DNA of 64,000 bases from GCA-2709075 sp038146865 (lineage in GTDB: Bacteria > Pseudomonadota > Alphaproteobacteria > MPNO01 > UBA2964): assembly GCA_038146865.1 (NCBI GenBank), contig JAYQSL010000007.1, positions 124,001 through 188,000 of the forward strand, read 5' to 3'. Both the position numbers and the translations under genes were made by a program. Position 1 is the first letter of the stretch, and every line of letters starts with the position of its first letter. This document shows, in pieces, positions 42,717-52,370 of this stretch. Below the pieces are notes generated by a model. The model searched no databases, had not been told where the DNA came from, and saw only the letters and a list, made by a program, of their open reading frames with translations.

Positions 42717-44825
42717 TTAACTTAGAGCTGTTTTTTTTCTTTTACCTGCGGCATTTAATCGGGCTGCTAGGCGTTTTGGCCCGATGGGTCTTTTAGGCGC
42801 TATGCCTAGGTCTACAGTTTCAAGCCTTTTGATTTCGTCCCTTAGTTGTGCAGCTTCTTCAAATTCCAGATTTGATGCTGCTTCTCTCATTCGATCATTA
42901 AGGCTTTCAATATGTTTTGCTAGATTTTGTCCTACAAGATGTTTCGAGTCTGTATCCGCAAGGTCAACTGTAAAATGATCGTGTTCGTAAACAGACTCTA
43001 AAATATCCCCGATCTTTTTTTTGACTGTTTGCGGGGTGATGCCGTTAGTACGGTTGAAATCTTCTTGTTTTTCGCGACGCCTATTTGTCTCTTCTATGGC
43101 ATATTTGAGGGACTTGGTCATAACGTCAGCGTATAAAATAACTTCACCGTCTATATTCCGGGCTGCTCGACCGATTGTTTGAATAAGAGAAGTTGCGGAT
43201 CTAAGGAAGCCCTCTTTATCCGCATCCAGAATCGCCACTAGTCCGCATTCTGGAATATCCAAACCCTCTCTCAGTAGGTTAATGCCTATAAGGATATCAA
43301 AAGCTCCCAAGCGTAAATCTCTTATGATTTCAATCCGCTCTAAGGTATCGATATCTGAATGAAGGTAGCGCACGCGGAGCCCCGCCTCCTGCATGTATTC
43401 GGTCAGATCTTCTGCCATACGTTTTGTTAGTGTTGTAACTAGGACCCGCTGGGCTTTTTTAACTCTTTCTCTGCATTCATAAAGTAAATCATCAACTTGG
43501 GTCTCAACAGGTTTGATTATGCATTTTGGGTCTATCAGCCCAGTCGGGCGAATAACTTGCTCAACAAATATCCCGCCGGTTTGCTCCAGTTCCCAGGGCC
43601 CGGGTGTCGCTGATACAAAAATCGATTGTGGTCTCATTCCATCCCACTCTTCAAACTTTAGCGGTCGGTTGTCTATGCAAGAGGGTAAACGGAAACCAAA
43701 TTCTGAGAGTGTGGTTTTCCTATTGTAATCGCCTCGATACATTCCCCCCAACTGTGGCACTGTTACATGGCTTTCATCTACAATAAGAAGTGCGTCATCG
43801 GGGAGATATTCAAATAACGTCGGAGGCGGCAAGCCCGGGGCTCTGCCCGTCAAGTAGCGTGAATAATTCTCAATACCAGCGCAATGGCCCGCCGTTTCCA
43901 TCATTTCCAGGTCAAATACGGTGCGCTGTTCTAACCGCTGCGCCTCCAACAGCTTGTTCTGCGCCCGAAGCTCCGCCAATCGTTTCTTTAGATCTATTTT
44001 TATGCTTTTTATGGCTTGCTGTAATGTTGGTCGTGGGGTGACGTAGTGGCTGTTAGGATAGATACGCACTTGGTCAAGCGCCATTGTTTTTTCACCGGTT
44101 AGGGGATCAAATTCGCTTATAGACTCCAATTCATCCCCAAAAAAAGAGAACCTCCAGGATCTATCCTCATAATGGACAGGGAATAATTCCACCAAGTCGC
44201 CTCGGACCCTGAAAGATCCGCGGTGAAAATTTTGATCGTTTCGACGATATTGAAGTTCGACGAGTCTATTGAGTAGCTGATTTCTATCCGCTATTTGCCC
44301 GACCTGCAGGAGGATAGTCATCTCCGAATAGGTTTCAACGGAGCCGATCCCATAGATACATGAGACAGACGCAACAATAATAACATCTCTCCGTTCGAGT
44401 AATGCTCGAGTCGCCGAATGACGCATTCGATCAATTTGTTCATTTATGGATGCATCTTTCTCGATATAGGTGTCGGTGCGCGGCACGTATGCTTCCGGTT
44501 GGTAATAATCGTAATAGGAAACGAAGTACTCAACAGAATTTTTAGGAAAAAACTCCTTCATTTCCCCGTATAGTTGGGCCGCAAGAGTTTTATTAGGTGC
44601 CAATATAAGTGCCGGTCGCCCTAGCCTTTCTATTGCGTTTGCCATTGTGAAGGTTTTTCCTGATCCAGTCACACCCAGTAAAACTTGTTCTCGGTCACCC
44701 TCCTTCACACGGTCTACAATTTGTTTGATTGCATCGGGTTGGTCCCCTGCCGGTTTATAGTCAGACGATAGAGAAAATTTCACACGCCCGGCAGGGACAG
44801 GCTTTTTGTCTAAAAATTGTTTCAT
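42717..44825 (-). CDS. uvrB: Excinuclease ABC subunit B
   Basis: Read from the ATG at 44825, the protein has about 702 residues; a TTG at 44861 would add 12. Walker A is GVTGSGKTFTMA, the damage-binding beta-hairpin YYDYYQPEAYVPRTDTYIEKD follows, then the DESH box (VDESHVTVPQ), helicase motifs to QTIGRAARN, and a C-terminal UVR motif (EAASNLEFEEAAQLRDEI). It verifies damage and loads UvrC. The C-terminal tail is Lys/Arg-rich. Confidence 0.97.
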   Translation of the reverse strand: MKQFLDKKPVPAGRVKFSLSSDYKPAGDQPDAIKQIVDRVKEGDREQVLLGVTGSGKTFTMANAIERLGRPALILAPNKTLAAQLYGEMKEFFPKNSVEYFVSYYDYYQPEAYVPRTDTYIEKDASINEQIDRMRHSATRALLERRDVIIVASVSCIYGIGSVETYSEMTILLQVGQIADRNQLLNRLVELQYRRNDQNFHRGSFRVRGDLVELFPVHYEDRSWRFSFFGDELESISEFDPLTGEKTMALDQVRIYPNSHYVTPRPTLQQAIKSIKIDLKKRLAELRAQNKLLEAQRLEQRTVFDLEMMETAGHCAGIENYSRYLTGRAPGLPPPTLFEYLPDDALLIVDESHVTVPQLGGMYRGDYNRKTTLSEFGFRLPSCIDNRPLKFEEWDGMRPQSIFVSATPGPWELEQTGGIFVEQVIRPTGLIDPKCIIKPVETQVDDLLYECRERVKKAQRVLVTTLTKRMAEDLTEYMQEAGLRVRYLHSDIDTLERIEIIRDLRLGAFDILIGINLLREGLDIPECGLVAILDADKEGFLRSATSLIQTIGRAARNIDGEVILYADVMTKSLKYAIEETNRRREKQEDFNRTNGITPQTVKKKIGDILESVYEHDHFTVDLADTDSKHLVGQNLAKHIESLNDRMREAASNLEFEEAAQLRDEIKRLETVDLGIAPKRPIGPKRLAARLNAAGKRKKTALS

Positions 44826-44921
44826 TTCAAAATAAAATATTATAGCCCCCGCGAGGGTCAATATGACCAGAGTATTTGTTCAAACGGAGGTTTTTTCGTG
44901 CAGGTCTCTAGTTTCCTTGTT

Positions 44922-46403
44922 TTATGAGAATAACAGGGACTTTATAACGATAGGGACTGCGGCAGATTGCAATAAAGGACTGCCAATATCGATATAATCG
45001 AATTCTGCCAAATCAATGCTGTCGATTGATACTATCGGCTCTTTGAATAGGAGTTCCTCTCTGGCATGCCTTCCAAATATTCGTCCGATGTCTCCTGTGG
45101 ATATTAAAATGAGTGCTCTTCCTCCAGAAAGGACGGGGTTCATGCCTATTATGACGCCTTTCAAAAAAGAATTTATCCTCTCAAACGTTGCCGAACCTTC
45201 CCATTCGAAGCAAATTGCTACAGCTTGTTGGCTTGTTTCTAAACCAAAAAAAGCCAATCTCTCACGTACCATTTTAGCGACTAAATTCTCTTCAATCGGT
45301 CCTGTGCCCAACGAAAGCGCGGGTCTAATCACCGGAATGTTTCGAAGAGGCAAGCTTTCCATCGGGCTGATGAAAACCGTCGTGCCGGATAGTTGGGAAG
45401 AGTATTGTGATGCGCCGATGACTGTGGCGCGAATACTCTCTACAGGCTCCTTGATCGTGAAATTGGTTTTGGCCAGTTTATCCCTCAAAGACGCTGCGAT
45501 GATAGCCCCCATATCGGTTTGGTGGTCAGAACCATATCCATAAAAATACTCTGCGACACCCCCGGAAAAAGTAATTGCATCTATCGGACTCCGCCAATCA
45601 AGTGGGGGAATTCGATGTAGATTTTTGATTTCATCTTCCAGTTTTTGCTGCGAAATAACCGCGAAAAGCACCTCGGTCATCTGTGAAGCAATTTTTTCTA
45701 TTTTATTCTTCGATGCTTTGCTTCCGATGGAGAGATTTGCCCCAACCTTTTCGGCGAAATATTCGCCTGTCTTATCAAGTCTTCTGATTTCCCAATTTTG
45801 GTCCCAAGAAATTAGTCGGGCTCCAATTTCTAAAGCTGTAACGCCCATAATCTTACCGTTTCGGCAAATGGATATTTTTGTGGTGCCTCCCCCAATGTCG
45901 ATATTCATTATGGTGGCGCCCGTTAATTGCGAATTAGTAACTGCCCCTGATCCGAATGCGGATAACGCGGCCTCCAATCGATCACCTGCGGACACCGAAA
46001 CAAAATTGCCCGTCTCTAGTGAGAAAAGATCTCCAATAGCGCGAGCGTTTTTTTGCATCAACGCAACGCCGGTCATTATAACCGCTCCCGTATCTATATC
46101 TGCGGGAGAGACCCCCGCCCATCGGAATTGTTCATGTATGAATTTTCTCAGGGAATTAACGTCGATTAACTGATTTCCCGAGTAGGGTGTAAGAATGATT
46201 TCCGACTCAAAAAATACACCTCTATCCGCGACGACATATTTGCCTGCTTCTTGCTCTAGCCGTATATCCGAGATTATTAAGTGGGTGGTCGTTGAGCCGA
46301 TATCGATGCCGATGCTTCTAAGATTAGTTTTTTGTTCTACTGATAGGTTGCGTGTCGGATTTGCAAAAAAAATCCGTCCAGTTAATTCAGCTTGATCACT
46401 CAT
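44922..46403 (-). CDS. eutA: EutA-like ethanolamine ammonia-lyase reactivating factor
   Basis: The 493-residue protein has the ASKHA ATPase phosphate loops of EutA: IGIDIGSTTTHLII near 32-45, MNIDIGGGTTKISI near 165, ITFSGGVAEYF near 274, and the family ending EFDYIDIGSPLLQSAAVPIV with IKSLLFS. EutA uses ATP to swap inactive cobalamin from ethanolamine ammonia-lyase. Its start codon abuts the stop of the upstream cupin gene with no gap. No eutB or eutC is in the window, so either the lyase is elsewhere or this paralogue serves another enzyme. Confidence 0.87.
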   Translation of the reverse strand: MSDQAELTGRIFFANPTRNLSVEQKTNLRSIGIDIGSTTTHLIISDIRLEQEAGKYVVADRGVFFESEIILTPYSGNQLIDVNSLRKFIHEQFRWAGVSPADIDTGAVIMTGVALMQKNARAIGDLFSLETGNFVSVSAGDRLEAALSAFGSGAVTNSQLTGATIMNIDIGGGTTKISICRNGKIMGVTALEIGARLISWDQNWEIRRLDKTGEYFAEKVGANLSIGSKASKNKIEKIASQMTEVLFAVISQQKLEDEIKNLHRIPPLDWRSPIDAITFSGGVAEYFYGYGSDHQTDMGAIIAASLRDKLAKTNFTIKEPVESIRATVIGASQYSSQLSGTTVFISPMESLPLRNIPVIRPALSLGTGPIEENLVAKMVRERLAFFGLETSQQAVAICFEWEGSATFERINSFLKGVIIGMNPVLSGGRALILISTGDIGRIFGRHAREELLFKEPIVSIDSIDLAEFDYIDIGSPLLQSAAVPIVIKSLLFS

Positions 46404-47636
46404 TTATCCGCCGCTTGAAAAATTCCAAGTGGTTCCCTCCCTGAAATAATGATCCTCCATAAAGCTGTTTGATTTATTTTTCGCACATTCACTCTCAAAG
46501 GTTAAACGGACCGCAGGGTCTTCCATCCAATAGGGTATGGAGGTTCCTCCTGGCTTGTCGACTTCCAAAACCCCTTCATCCGCAATCATTTCTCCTGGAA
46601 CTCCGGCTTTTTGCGCCCGGTGATTGTTAGGGCCATACCAAGCCAGCAACCTCAATGGATCACGGCCCGAATTAAAATGTTGGTGGAACCAGCGCAACCT
46701 TGGCATAGGGCATGCGGAGATCATGCTAGCAAATCCATACTCTATTCTTAGCACTTCGTCTTGAGATCCGGTTTTCCAAGGTGTTGGTCCGATGTCCTCT
46801 GGCCAAGAATTACAATAGCCTACGCCACCAATGGAGATAAATACTGCGGCCTCGCCGGGGTAATAGGCTCTAGAATAGTGCCCAGCCGGGTATTCACCGA
46901 TATACTGGTAAAATATGTTTTCAGCCATTTTTGGCTCTAGCCGGCGATAACCCGGCGTTCGGCGATTATCGAGATAAAGTTCGGTTGCAAACACATCGGG
47001 AATAATGTTTGTCCGACGCATTGCTAATCCTCGTGCCTCATCCTCCTCTAAACCATCTTTTGTTTCAAAATTATTTCCTTGGGTATTGAAACGTTTCGGA
47101 AAACTAACATCGCTTTTAAAGATTACATGTTGATCATTTAAAAGGTTGAATATGTTTGGTGCCGAGGTCCCAGCAAGTAATAACGCGGGGTTTGATGACG
47201 AATTAACAATTCTATGAAAACTATTCAGTGGAATAGAGAAAAGACTGCCTCTTTCCCATTCGAAGATTTCAGGAGGATCCCCATCAGTGGCCCAGATTTC
47301 TGTGGTACCTCTACCCTCGAGAACTAAAAAAATTTCCTCATATAAGTGCCTCTCTGCGTTCAAGGCGCCAGCTCCTGGCACTTCGACCAAATATGAGCCC
47401 CAGAGACCCTCAGTGCCAAATAGCTGGATGAAAGCTCCGCGGCCTCCCATATCAGGCCAGTTTCCGAGAGCAACATTTTGTAAATCTGGAATTGCAATGT
47501 CGCGAATAATTGGTACGTCTTGTGCAGCCATGAATCTGTCGTACGGGGTGGCCCGTCGGTTCCAAGCAGCGGTCCCGGCATACGTGTTGCCATTTGGCTC
47601 ATGCCAATGCGGTTCGCCCGTTATATCATGCGGCAT
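46404..47636 (-). CDS. Cupin-domain protein of unknown role
   Basis: The 410-residue protein has a cupin barrel in its first half (RHLYEEIFLVLEGRGTTEIW near 117-136 and FSIPLNSFHRIVNSS near 157-171) and a second, less clear half with YPAGHYSRAYYPGEAAVFIS that may be another cupin. It has His and Glu residues suitable for a metal. It resembles uncharacterised ethanolamine- or aromatic-acid-type bicupins, but I cannot name a reaction. It lies directly before the EutA-like gene, so the two are probably translated together, and it is divergent from the TauD-family gene. Confidence 0.75.
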   Translation of the reverse strand: MPHDITGEPHWHEPNGNTYAGTAAWNRRATPYDRFMAAQDVPIIRDIAIPDLQNVALGNWPDMGGRGAFIQLFGTEGLWGSYLVEVPGAGALNAERHLYEEIFLVLEGRGTTEIWATDGDPPEIFEWERGSLFSIPLNSFHRIVNSSSNPALLLAGTSAPNIFNLLNDQHVIFKSDVSFPKRFNTQGNNFETKDGLEEDEARGLAMRRTNIIPDVFATELYLDNRRTPGYRRLEPKMAENIFYQYIGEYPAGHYSRAYYPGEAAVFISIGGVGYCNSWPEDIGPTPWKTGSQDEVLRIEYGFASMISACPMPRLRWFHQHFNSGRDPLRLLAWYGPNNHRAQKAGVPGEMIADEGVLEVDKPGGTSIPYWMEDPAVRLTFESECAKNKSNSFMEDHYFREGTTWNFSSGG

Positions 47637-47808
47637 TTTCTACCCTTTTTTCGAAAAAAATGATCAAAGCTGACCAATGCGTCAAGTTTATTCCTCCGAA
47701 CATCAATTAGTTTTGCATTAGCGAATATTACCGGAAAGCATTTGCGATAGGTCTTGCCAAAGGTCTATCCTGGGTCGGATAATATGATCAAAATGGGGAG
47801 TAGGAAAT

Positions 47809-48708
47809 ATGGCCACTCAGCTCAGGATTCCTGATGACATTGATACGGTTCCTCTGCACGATGCGATCGGTGCCGAGGTCCGGGGGATTGATCTCACAAA
47901 ACCTTTGGAAGAGCCAACTCAGCAAATGCTCAGGGAGTTGATTGGTGAATATTCTATTTTGTTGATCAGGGGTCAGGATATTTCCGAGGAGCAGCAATTT
48001 GCTTATGCCCGCAGTTTTGGACCAATCGCGGAGCGGATGAAACCCGCTAGCGCAAAGCAAGCAGCGGAACAAGAGTCGAAGCGGTCAAAACACTTTGATC
48101 CAAATAATAAAATGCAAATGATCAGCAACAAGAGGGACGAAGACGGTAAGCTGATCGGTGCCCTAGGTGATGGGGAAATGTGGTTTCATACCGATAAATG
48201 CTATCTGCAGAAGCCCTATCATGTCTCTTTTCTTTACCCCACGGCATTGCCGACAACAGGGGGGCACACAATGTTTGCAAGTTTGTATAGGGCCTATGAC
48301 CTCATCCCAAAGAAATTAAAAGAAACCCTTCAAGGACGAAAAGTTCTTCAAGTTTATGATTATGGCAAAGAAGGTAAGCCTGATTTGGCCACTAAATCTT
48401 TGGATGATGTGCTTCATTACTGGCAACCCTTATTTTTGAAAAATCCTTTTTCGGGAAAAACAGCGGTCTATGTAAGCCGTCTAATGTCAGCAAAAATAGA
48501 GGGTATGGATGATGATGAAAGTCGCCGAGTGCTCGACGATATTTGTGATATCATAGAAGATAAATCAAACTTTTATGAGCACACTTGGAAGATTGGGGAC
48601 ATTATCGGGTGGGATAACTACTCGACTTTGCACGCTAGAACTGATTGGCCGCGTCAGCAGGAACGAACCTTTCGGCGTTGTTTGACGCAAGGTGATCGGC
48701 TCTATTAG
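47809..48708 (+). CDS. TauD/TfdA-family Fe(II)/2-oxoglutarate dioxygenase
   Basis: The 299-residue protein has the iron ligands His127 and Asp129 in MWFHTDKCY and a distal His near 275 in STLHARTDW, followed by the arginine-rich 2-oxoglutarate-binding end (RTFRRCLTQGD). The N-terminal DAIGAEVRGIDLTKPL is the TauD-type opening. The family oxidises taurine, 2,4-D, alkyl sulfates and related acids; this one's substrate is unknown. It is divergent from the cupin-EutA pair with a 172-base gap, suggesting shared control. Confidence 0.92.
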   Translation: MATQLRIPDDIDTVPLHDAIGAEVRGIDLTKPLEEPTQQMLRELIGEYSILLIRGQDISEEQQFAYARSFGPIAERMKPASAKQAAEQESKRSKHFDPNNKMQMISNKRDEDGKLIGALGDGEMWFHTDKCYLQKPYHVSFLYPTALPTTGGHTMFASLYRAYDLIPKKLKETLQGRKVLQVYDYGKEGKPDLATKSLDDVLHYWQPLFLKNPFSGKTAVYVSRLMSAKIEGMDDDESRRVLDDICDIIEDKSNFYEHTWKIGDIIGWDNYSTLHARTDWPRQQERTFRRCLTQGDRLY

Positions 48709-48818
48709 ATTTTCGAGCGCAGAGACTTCTCAACCTCATTTGAACGATACTGAACCGCATAAATTTGCGTTACAGCGGTGATTTGATTTGGGTTGAATTA
48801 AAAAAACCAAGAATTTTA

Positions 48819-49433
48819 TTATCTGTTAGTCGGCAACTTCGGATCAGGTTTGACGTTAAGAATTACGTTTAGGTCGCCCGGCTCGCCTCCGCCAAAACCC
48901 TCAACTCCAAATCCATTGATTTTGACCTTTTGTCCGTGGACGGACCCACTTGGTATATCAACCGCAACGGTTAATCCCGTCATAGTTGTTACCAGCTTAC
49001 ATACACCACTTTTGGCTTCTGAAGCCAATAAGTCCAATCTGACGGCAATATCTTGACCCTTCATAACCATAGACGTGGCCGCAGCGCCTTTTACACGTCC
49101 TAAGCGCGTACCAGCAATATCTCCAAACAAATCTATAAGTCGTTCTCCTGTGCTTTCGTCAATTTCAAAATCAAACCATGCTCCACCTTTTTCCCAGCCC
49201 TCTGGGTGTGGTTGAGACGGATCAGATTTAAATTGTTTAAAGTCGTATTCTTTTCTAGTTTTACTATTTGCGAGCACATTATAGGCAGCTGTTATCTTTT
49301 TGAACATTTCGGTCGCGGCCTCATCGCCTGCGTTTAGATCTGGATGAAGTTTTTTTGCTAGCTCTCGATAAGCTTTTTTTATTGCGTCATGCTCAGCAGT
49401 AGGCTCTATGCCCAACAATTCATATGCATTCAT
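48819..49433 (-). CDS. Short DnaJ-like co-chaperone
   Basis: The 204-residue protein starts with a J domain (YELLGIEPTAEHDAIKKAYR, the HPD at 32-34, FKKITAAYNVL) and then a short linker. A single C-terminal domain follows (GQDIAVRLDL to GDLNVILNV) that looks like one DnaJ C-terminal domain. It lacks the cysteine zinc repeats and one of the two C-terminal domains of full DnaJ or CbpA. It probably stimulates a DnaK-type partner. The adjacent aminotransferase is divergent. Confidence 0.87.
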   Translation of the reverse strand: MNAYELLGIEPTAEHDAIKKAYRELAKKLHPDLNAGDEAATEMFKKITAAYNVLANSKTRKEYDFKQFKSDPSQPHPEGWEKGGAWFDFEIDESTGERLIDLFGDIAGTRLGRVKGAAATSMVMKGQDIAVRLDLLASEAKSGVCKLVTTMTGLTVAVDIPSGSVHGQKVKINGFGVEGFGGGEPGDLNVILNVKPDPKLPTNR

Positions 49434-49696
49434 ATCAGTTACGTCCCGTTTCAGAGCTTGTCCCCAAACTCTTTAATAAAACCTCAAGTTTAAAAATTTG
49501 GAATTAATTGAGTTGGAGCTTAATTATTTAATACAAGGGTGAAAAACAGATTCCATATTGATTAACATGAATTGTGTGTCTCGTTGGGGCTAATGCTCTG
49601 AGTGAAAGAATTTATTTTCCGGTTAGAAAGTTTTCTTGCAACTATAAAAATGCGAGACTATTTTGCCGCTCTATTTTACCTGATCTTGGTTCTAAT

Positions 49697-50902
49697 ATGA
49701 CTATTCTCGCATCTCGCCTATCCCGCATAAAACCATCGGCTACAAATGCCCTTACAGGTCTTGTGAGTGAATTAAAGGCTCAAGGGAGAGATATTATAGG
49801 TCTGGGTGCTGGGGAGCCCGATTTTGACACGCCAGATAATATTAAAGAAGCCGCAGTCGCGGCGATCCGCAGGGGTGAAACAAAATACACCCCTGTCCCA
49901 GGGACATTGGCTCTCAGAAATGCAATTGCTGGCAAGCTGGAAAGAGAGAACGGTCTCAATTATGACCCAGCAAAACAAATAACGGTCGGAACCGGTGGCA
50001 AACAAATAATATTCAATGCAATGATGGCCTCTCTAAATGCTGGGGATGAGGTGATCATTCCTGCTCCATACTGGGTGTCATACCCGGATATGGTTGCATT
50101 AGCTGAAGGCACTCCGGTCTTCGTAAACTGCACGGAGACGGAGAGGTTTAAAATGAGCCCCGAGGCTCTCCGATCGGTAATTACTCCCAAGACGAAATGG
50201 CTTATCTTAAATTCTCCGAGCAACCCAACAGGGGCTGCTTATACAACAAAAGAGCTTCGAGAACTTGCAGATATACTCCTGCAATATCCAAATGTTTGGA
50301 TATTAACTGATGATATTTATGAGCATGTGATTTACGACGATTTTACTTTTTCAACAATCGCTGAAGTGGAGCCCAAGCTATACTATAGAACGCTTATTCT
50401 GAACGGAATGTCCAAAGTGTATTCTATGACAGGTTGGAGGCTCGGCTATGCAGCCGGTCCTGAAGAGCTGATATCAGGCATGAACAATATCCAGTCTCAA
50501 AGCACAACTCATGCAACCTCAATTTCGCAGGCAGCAGGAGTAGAGGCCCTAGAGGGTACGCAAGAATTTATCATTCCAAATAATAAGTTGTTTAGAGAAC
50601 GACGCGATTTAGTCGTTTCAATGTTAAACCAAGCTAAGGGAATAAACTGCCTCGTGCCGGAGGGAGCATTTTATGTTTATCCAAGTTGCGACGGCGTTAT
50701 AAACAAGACTACCCCAAATGGTAAATTAATCGAAAACGATACAGATTTTGTCACTTATCTGCTTGAGAGCGAGGGGGTAGCGGTTGTTCAGGGTGCTGCT
50801 TTTGGGTTGTCTCCCCATTTTCGTATATCATACGCTACCGACACAGAACTGTTAAGGGAGGCTTGCGCACGCATTCAGAAGGCCTGCGCCTCACTTGTTT
50901 AG
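49697..50902 (+). CDS. aatA: Aspartate aminotransferase (class I, Ib type)
   Basis: The ATG at 49697 gives 401 residues starting MTILASRLSRIKPSATNAL, as in alphaproteobacterial aspartate/prephenate aminotransferases. GLGAGEPDFDTP comes early, the aldimine lysine is Lys240 in GMSKVYSMTGWRLGY, and the C-terminal arginine is in FRISYATD. It makes aspartate and possibly prephenate-derived arogenate. A GTG at 49574 would add 41 residues that show no homology. It is divergent from the J-domain gene. Confidence 0.94.
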   Translation: MTILASRLSRIKPSATNALTGLVSELKAQGRDIIGLGAGEPDFDTPDNIKEAAVAAIRRGETKYTPVPGTLALRNAIAGKLERENGLNYDPAKQITVGTGGKQIIFNAMMASLNAGDEVIIPAPYWVSYPDMVALAEGTPVFVNCTETERFKMSPEALRSVITPKTKWLILNSPSNPTGAAYTTKELRELADILLQYPNVWILTDDIYEHVIYDDFTFSTIAEVEPKLYYRTLILNGMSKVYSMTGWRLGYAAGPEELISGMNNIQSQSTTHATSISQAAGVEALEGTQEFIIPNNKLFRERRDLVVSMLNQAKGINCLVPEGAFYVYPSCDGVINKTTPNGKLIENDTDFVTYLLESEGVAVVQGAAFGLSPHFRISYATDTELLREACARIQKACASLV

Positions 50903-51160
50903 GTGGCTGGTTTTTGAATGGCTATCCCGATCGAACCGGTGATCTGTTTGCGAAAGAGTTTAAAATTTTTACAGCTGCAGAAACCCCAACGGAAGGCATT
51001 CGGTAGGTTCGGAAAAAGCTGAAAGCCCTTCGATCAATCAGACTTCCTAAAATTTACTCCAAAAATATAACTCCATGCGCAGGGATTAAGATAGGCCTCA
51101 GTCAGCCAAATCATTTCTGGGAATGATCTATAATATAACCAATCTTGGCGTCTGCTGTTT

Positions 51161-51922
51161 TCAATGGGGACAGAGAGCCGCCCCATTTAAATGGATGGTT
51201 TGACCACTCAAGTAAGTAGAGCCAGGGCCCACAAGAAAGCGGATTAAATTAGCCATATCCTGAGGGGTACCCATCCGTCCCAAGGGGATATCGGGTTCTT
51301 GAGTAAACCCGTGGGTGGGGGCGTTTGCGCTTCGCAAGGTATCAAACCTACCCACAACTGCGGTGTTTGCTCGAATATTTACAGGGCCAAATTCAATCGC
51401 TAGGCCACGGGTAAGTCCCATGAGTGCTTCTTTCGCGGCCATTACATGGGATCTCCCCGCATTCCCTTTATATGACGACATCCCTGCGAGAGAGACAATT
51501 GCGCCGCCACCCCGTTTTATCATCAGAGGTATGCAAAGTTTCGAGAGATTAAACGAGCCTTTCACGCAAGTTTCGGCTATCCGATCCCATTCTATTGTAT
51601 CAACTTCAGATAGAGGAAGATTGGAGCGCACCGCGGCGTTATTTACCAGAATGTCTACAGTACCAAAGGCGCCAACGGCTGTCTCTACGATTGATGCAGC
51701 CGTTTGAGGGTCACCAATATTTCCCATAGCGATGGCAGCACTACCTCCATTATCTTCAATTTCTGTTTTTACTTCATGACACAAATTTTCAGATGAACGA
51801 GAGTTGACGATCACAGATGCTCCCGCTCGCGCTAATTCTATGGCTGTTGCTCTACCGATATTGCGCGCGCTTCCCGTTACTATGGCTACTTTCCCTGACA
51901 GTTCGTTGATCAGGTCTACCAT
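51161..51922 (-). CDS. Short-chain dehydrogenase/reductase lacking the catalytic tyrosine
   Basis: The 253-residue protein has the Rossmann motif TGSARNIGRATAIELARAG near 16-34 and NNAAVRSN near 91. The active-site region reads SLAGMSSYKGNAGRSHVMAA followed by KEAL. The position four before the lysine, where YxxxK demands tyrosine, is valine in the HVMAAK sequence. Relatives with this change exist among uncharacterised SDRs. It may have lost classical redox chemistry or use another residue. It is leftward, divergent from rpmB, with a GGAG ribosome-binding site. Confidence 0.88.
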   Translation of the reverse strand: MVDLINELSGKVAIVTGSARNIGRATAIELARAGASVIVNSRSSENLCHEVKTEIEDNGGSAAIAMGNIGDPQTAASIVETAVGAFGTVDILVNNAAVRSNLPLSEVDTIEWDRIAETCVKGSFNLSKLCIPLMIKRGGGAIVSLAGMSSYKGNAGRSHVMAAKEALMGLTRGLAIEFGPVNIRANTAVVGRFDTLRSANAPTHGFTQEPDIPLGRMGTPQDMANLIRFLVGPGSTYLSGQTIHLNGAALCPH

Positions 51923-51978
51923 CTGTTGCTCCTATAAAATTACTGAAATTCTGCTCAGTATTGCAAAGTTTAAAAGCC

Positions 51979-52007
51979 TTGACGATGGGGAGAAGCACCT
52001 TTAAAAA
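51979..52007 (+). promoter_or_regulatory. Possible rpmB promoter
   Basis: TTGACG at 51979-51984 and TAAAAA at 52002-52007 are 17 bases apart, about 50 bases ahead of the rpmB start. The -35 is near consensus and the -10 is weak. This is pattern matching without experimental support. Confidence 0.35.
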
Positions 52008-52055
52008 CCGCTTTTTGAGAGTTATAGCTAATCTTTCGGGGATAAAGGTGGAATT

Positions 52056-52340
52056 ATGTCACGTCGTTGCGAGATATCCGGTAAAGGGGTGTTAACTGGA
52101 AATAATGTTAGTCACGCCCAAAATAAAACGCGTCGTCGTTTTCTGCCGAACCTTCAAGTGACCACTTTTTTGTCTGATGCTCTAGGTGAAAAAGTAAAGT
52201 TGAAATTATCCACTCGAACCATCCGATCTATAGAAAAAAACGGCGGCCTGGACTCTTACCTGTTAACATGTCCGGATGATAAGCTAACCGACAAAGCGAT
52301 AAAACTTAAAAGTAAAATTCGTAAAGCTGCTGCTGCCTAG
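52056..52340 (+). CDS. rpmB: 50S ribosomal protein L28
   Basis: The 94-residue basic protein begins MSRRCEISGKGVLTGNNVSH and has QNKTRRRFLPNLQ, the L28 signature. It belongs to the large ribosomal subunit. An AAAGGTGG sequence precedes the start. It stands alone on its strand, divergent from the SDR gene and facing the J-domain gene. rpmG, often its neighbour elsewhere, is not here. Confidence 0.98.
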   Translation: MSRRCEISGKGVLTGNNVSHAQNKTRRRFLPNLQVTTFLSDALGEKVKLKLSTRTIRSIEKNGGLDSYLLTCPDDKLTDKAIKLKSKIRKAAAA

Positions 52341-52370
52341 ACTTTTTGGAACCTGTCTCCCCAAATCACT

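Noticed and set aside
49434..49696. A tRNA or small gene in the gap between the J-domain gene and aatA
   Set aside because: No cloverleaf, T-loop sequence or convincing open frame with a ribosome-binding site was found; the GTG-extended aatA frame here has no homology.
50903..51160. Regulatory or coding content in the gap after aatA
   Set aside because: No frame, hairpin with T tract or repeat could be supported.
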